Shown here: positions 62,224 through 64,000 of the stretch, one piece after another
Numbering within the stretch: the first letter of the stretch is position 1
How the letters are laid out: every line of letters begins with the position of its first letter
Assembly (NCBI GenBank): GCA_965261585.1
Contig: CBDHDN010000001.1
Location: 62,001-126,000 of the forward strand
Source of the DNA: CBDHDN01 sp965261585
GTDB taxonomy: Bacteria > Pseudomonadota > Alphaproteobacteria > UBA6615
Direction of reading: 5' to 3'
DNA: 64,000 nt
Notes under the pieces: model-generated
What the model was told of the DNA's origin: nothing
The model's database searches: none
The model's input: the letters and a program-made list of their open reading frames with translations, nothing else
Program-made: the position numbers and the translations under genes

Positions 62224-63444
62224 TTGTCACCGCCGCACACAGAGATGGTTGGCGATGTTCTTGCCGACAGTCGTACCGGCATGAATGGGCGGCATGGCAT
62301 GGTCGGCCAGTTCCGCCAGTCCGTTTTCGGACGCCTTGGCGGCTACGACGACGTGAACGATGCCGACCGGCTCAGCCTCGACCCGGTCATGCGGTGGATC
62401 GTCGGCGGCCATGCCGTCACTAAACAGGCGGCCTCGAGCAGTCAGATGGGGCGCTTCGAGACGGAGGTTCTGGCCACCGAGGAAAACCTCGCCGCGCTTG
62501 GTGATCTTTCCGGCCGATGGATCGACCGCGTTCATGACCGTTGCCCGCCGAAGAAGATCATTCTCGACATGGACAGCAGCGTCAGCCCAACCCACGGTGC
62601 TCAGGAAGGCTCGACCTACAACGGGCACTTCGGTTGCACCTGCTATCATCCCCTGTTCCTGTTCAACCAGTTCGGCGATTTGGAACGGTGCGCCCTGCGT
62701 CCCGGCAACGTTCACAGCGCCGATGGCTGGCGCAAGGTGCTGGAGCCGGTAGTGGCACGCTACAAGGAAAGGGATTTGCGTCGGTATTTCCGGGGCGATG
62801 CGGCTTTCGCCTCACCGGACATCTATAAGTTTCTGGAAGACGAGGGCTTCCTGTACGCGATCCGTTTGCCGAAGAACCAAGTTCTTCTGGAAAGCATCTG
62901 CCATCTGCTCACGCGACCCGTTGGCCGTCCGCCAAACCATGTGCGGCGCCATTACGCCGGCTTCAGCTATCGGGCCAAAAGCTGGGATAAGGCCCGCCGC
63001 GTCGTCGCCAAGGTGGAGTGGCACCCCAGCGAGCTGTTTCCCCGGGTCGGGTTCATCGTCACCAACCTGTCGCGACCGGCCGAGCGGGTGACATTGTTCT
63101 ACAATCAGCGGGGCAAAGCGGAGCAATGCATCAAGGAAGGCAAGAACGCGATCAAATGGACGAGGCTGTCGTGTCGCAGGTTCCGCGATAACGCCGTCCG
63201 GCTGCAGCTTCACGCCCTGGCCTACAATCTCGCCAACTTCATGCGGACGCTGGCTTTGCCGAAGGAGGTTGAGTACTGGTCGCTGACCACGCTGCGGGAG
63301 AAGTTGGTAAAGATCGGTGCCAAGGTGGTCAGCCATGGCCGCTACGTCACGTTCCAATTGGCCGAGGTGGCGGTGCCGAGGGAGCTGTTCCGGAAAATCT
63401 TGAGCCTGATTGATGATCTGCGACCAAGACCCGCCCCGGCGTAG
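62224..63444 (+). pseudogene. IS1380-type transposase (DDE group 1), N-terminus missing
   Basis: The frame carries FRQSVFGRLGGYDDVNDADRL, IILDMDSSVSPTHGAQEG (first Asp), LRRYFRGDAAFASPDIY (second Asp) and FYNQRGKAEQCIKEGKNAIK (Glu). Homologues begin some 60 residues earlier; here the upstream DNA is the IS21 end, and the only start is a TTG with no family support. So the element lost its 5' end at the IS21 junction. Confidence 0.82.
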
Positions 63445-63662
63445 GCCGGGGAAATCGACGGCGAGGTGAAAACGACAGGAGGGGTGTGTCTGAATGGCGG
63501 CAAATCTGGCCAAATGGCCTTCCAACCGAGGGCTGATCTCCAAAATCAGGCCATCGGATGGCTGCAAAGGGAATACAGTTCCCTCGACGGTGGTACGGGG
63601 GTATGATCTCCGCAAACCTGGAAGTCATCTGGGTAATGTCGGGTATATTTGTAGCGCACCCG
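63445..63662. other. Gap between two mobile elements
   Basis: About 218 bases without a credible gene; probably the 3' non-coding end of the IS1380-type element and short flanking DNA before the IS3 terminus. No terminal repeat can be assigned because the left end of that element is missing. Confidence 0.45.
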
Positions 63663-64000
63663 GTTCCTTGGACACAAGTTTGTCTCACGCGGCGGGCCTG
63701 ATTGAGATCGCGGCGTGCCACGCCTGACGAGCTTGAGCGGGGCTCAGGTAGCCGTTCTTTTCGACGATCCACTGGGCGTTGTAGAGTTCGACGAAGTCGC
63801 GGACGGCGTCCCGCAGCTCCGCGATGTTGCGGTAGATGCGACCATGGATGATCTGTTCCTTCAGCGTGCGATTGAACCGCTCGGCGACGCCGTTGGTCTG
63901 GGGCTCGGCGACGAAGGCGTAGGACGGCTGGATGCCCCAGAACTTGATCTGGTTGGTGAAGTGGTCCGACAGATACTGGGAGCCGTGATCCATCCGCAAG
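63663..64000 (-). mobile_element. IS3-family element, copy 2 (cut by window edge)
   Basis: The terminal sequence GGTTCCTTGGACACAA lies at 63663-63678; the element continues leftwards on the minus strand beyond the window. It carries the 3' part of orfB, identical to copy 1 over the shared stretch. Confidence 0.85.
63685..64000 (-). CDS. IS3-family OrfB transposase, C-terminal part (partial)
   Basis: It enters from the window edge with LRMDHGSQYLSDHFTNQ (catalytic Asp) and contains AEPQTNGVAERFNRTLKEQ (catalytic Glu), then YRNIAELRDAVRDFVELYNA and the end SPAQARQAWHAAISIRPAA. The frame is open to the edge. It supplies the C-terminus that copy 1 lacks. Confidence 0.92.
   Translation of the reverse strand, partial: LRMDHGSQYLSDHFTNQIKFWGIQPSYAFVAEPQTNGVAERFNRTLKEQIIHGRIYRNIAELRDAVRDFVELYNAQWIVEKNGYLSPAQARQAWHAAISIRPAA

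Noticed and set aside
1..64000. CRISPR arrays, rRNA, tRNA genes or an attachment site
   Set aside because: No regularly spaced repeats, rRNA segments, complete tRNA cloverleaf or integrase with flanking repeats were seen on either strand.

Overview
The window is GC-rich chromosomal DNA of an alphaproteobacterium, probably Rhodospirillales-like. This rests on the split glycine decarboxylase genes gcvPA/gcvPB behind a tandem glycine riboswitch, a choline-kinase-type thrB next to rnhA and ispH, a YqgE protein, an Mrr-like nuclease and the overall codon usage. The placement is inference, because no rRNA or tRNA gene is visible.

Layout. 1-2435: a LysR regulator (cut by the window edge), a glutathione S-transferase-like protein and an SDR protein that lacks the catalytic tyrosine. 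2804-15609: an intact housekeeping block: yqgE; a DsbD-family reductase coupled to a peroxiredoxin; ispH-thrB-rnhA; a double-CDGSH protein; a lipoprotein; an exported SAM hydrolase; and glycine riboswitch-gcvT-gcvH-gcvPA-gcvPB.

15610-29400 is a rearranged zone. It holds two 1919-bp near-identical group II introns 85 bp apart, one in a PfkB-like kinase remnant and one antisense in an osmC-like remnant. It also holds an IS1380-type element with CTAG duplications, an AhpD-like protein, an orphan sugar-type ABC permease, two Sel1-repeat fragments, a Crp/Fnr regulator divergent from an orphan OmpR-type response regulator, a ParB-like fragment, and an Mrr-type restriction nuclease divergent from a small Xre regulator.

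29325-42340 is a nitrogen-compound uptake and catabolism cluster: DUF2817 peptidase-like protein, Asp/Glu/hydantoin racemase, dihydropyrimidinase, DapA-like lyase, FAD amine oxidase, tandem-HTH GntR regulator, ABC binding protein, two permeases (one fused to its ATPase), a DapB-like dehydrogenase and a cupin. An ISNCY/IS1202-like element with a 17-bp target duplication sits in the divergent promoter region. The two arms share a 13-bp motif that may be the regulator's operator.

42386-52100 is a pile of elements and gene debris: DegT aminotransferase fragment, an IS21 element whose istA is split by an IS1380 element, two inverted TPR-protein fragments, an IS630 fragment, a hydratase pseudogene, a truncated IS3 and a CobS-like membrane protein. 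52098-58637 is a second catabolic cluster in decay: hyuA joined to the tail of a ThDP enzyme, a DadA-like oxidase with an internal deletion, an intact PhyH dioxygenase, an intact FAD oxidase, an RraA-like aldolase, and an enolase-superfamily dehydratase with a frameshift. 58719-64000 is again mobile DNA: truncated ISNCY, IS21 (istA/istB intact), truncated IS1380-type transposase, and an IS3 running off the edge.

Overall the sequence shows a core block flanked by IS-driven gene loss. The many copies of few element families, short intact target duplications and single-lesion pseudogenes suggest that the decay is recent. No clear new system with a proven function is seen. The best candidates for something undescribed are the restriction nuclease/Xre pair, the exported SAM hydrolase and the tandem-HTH-controlled nitrogen-compound cluster.
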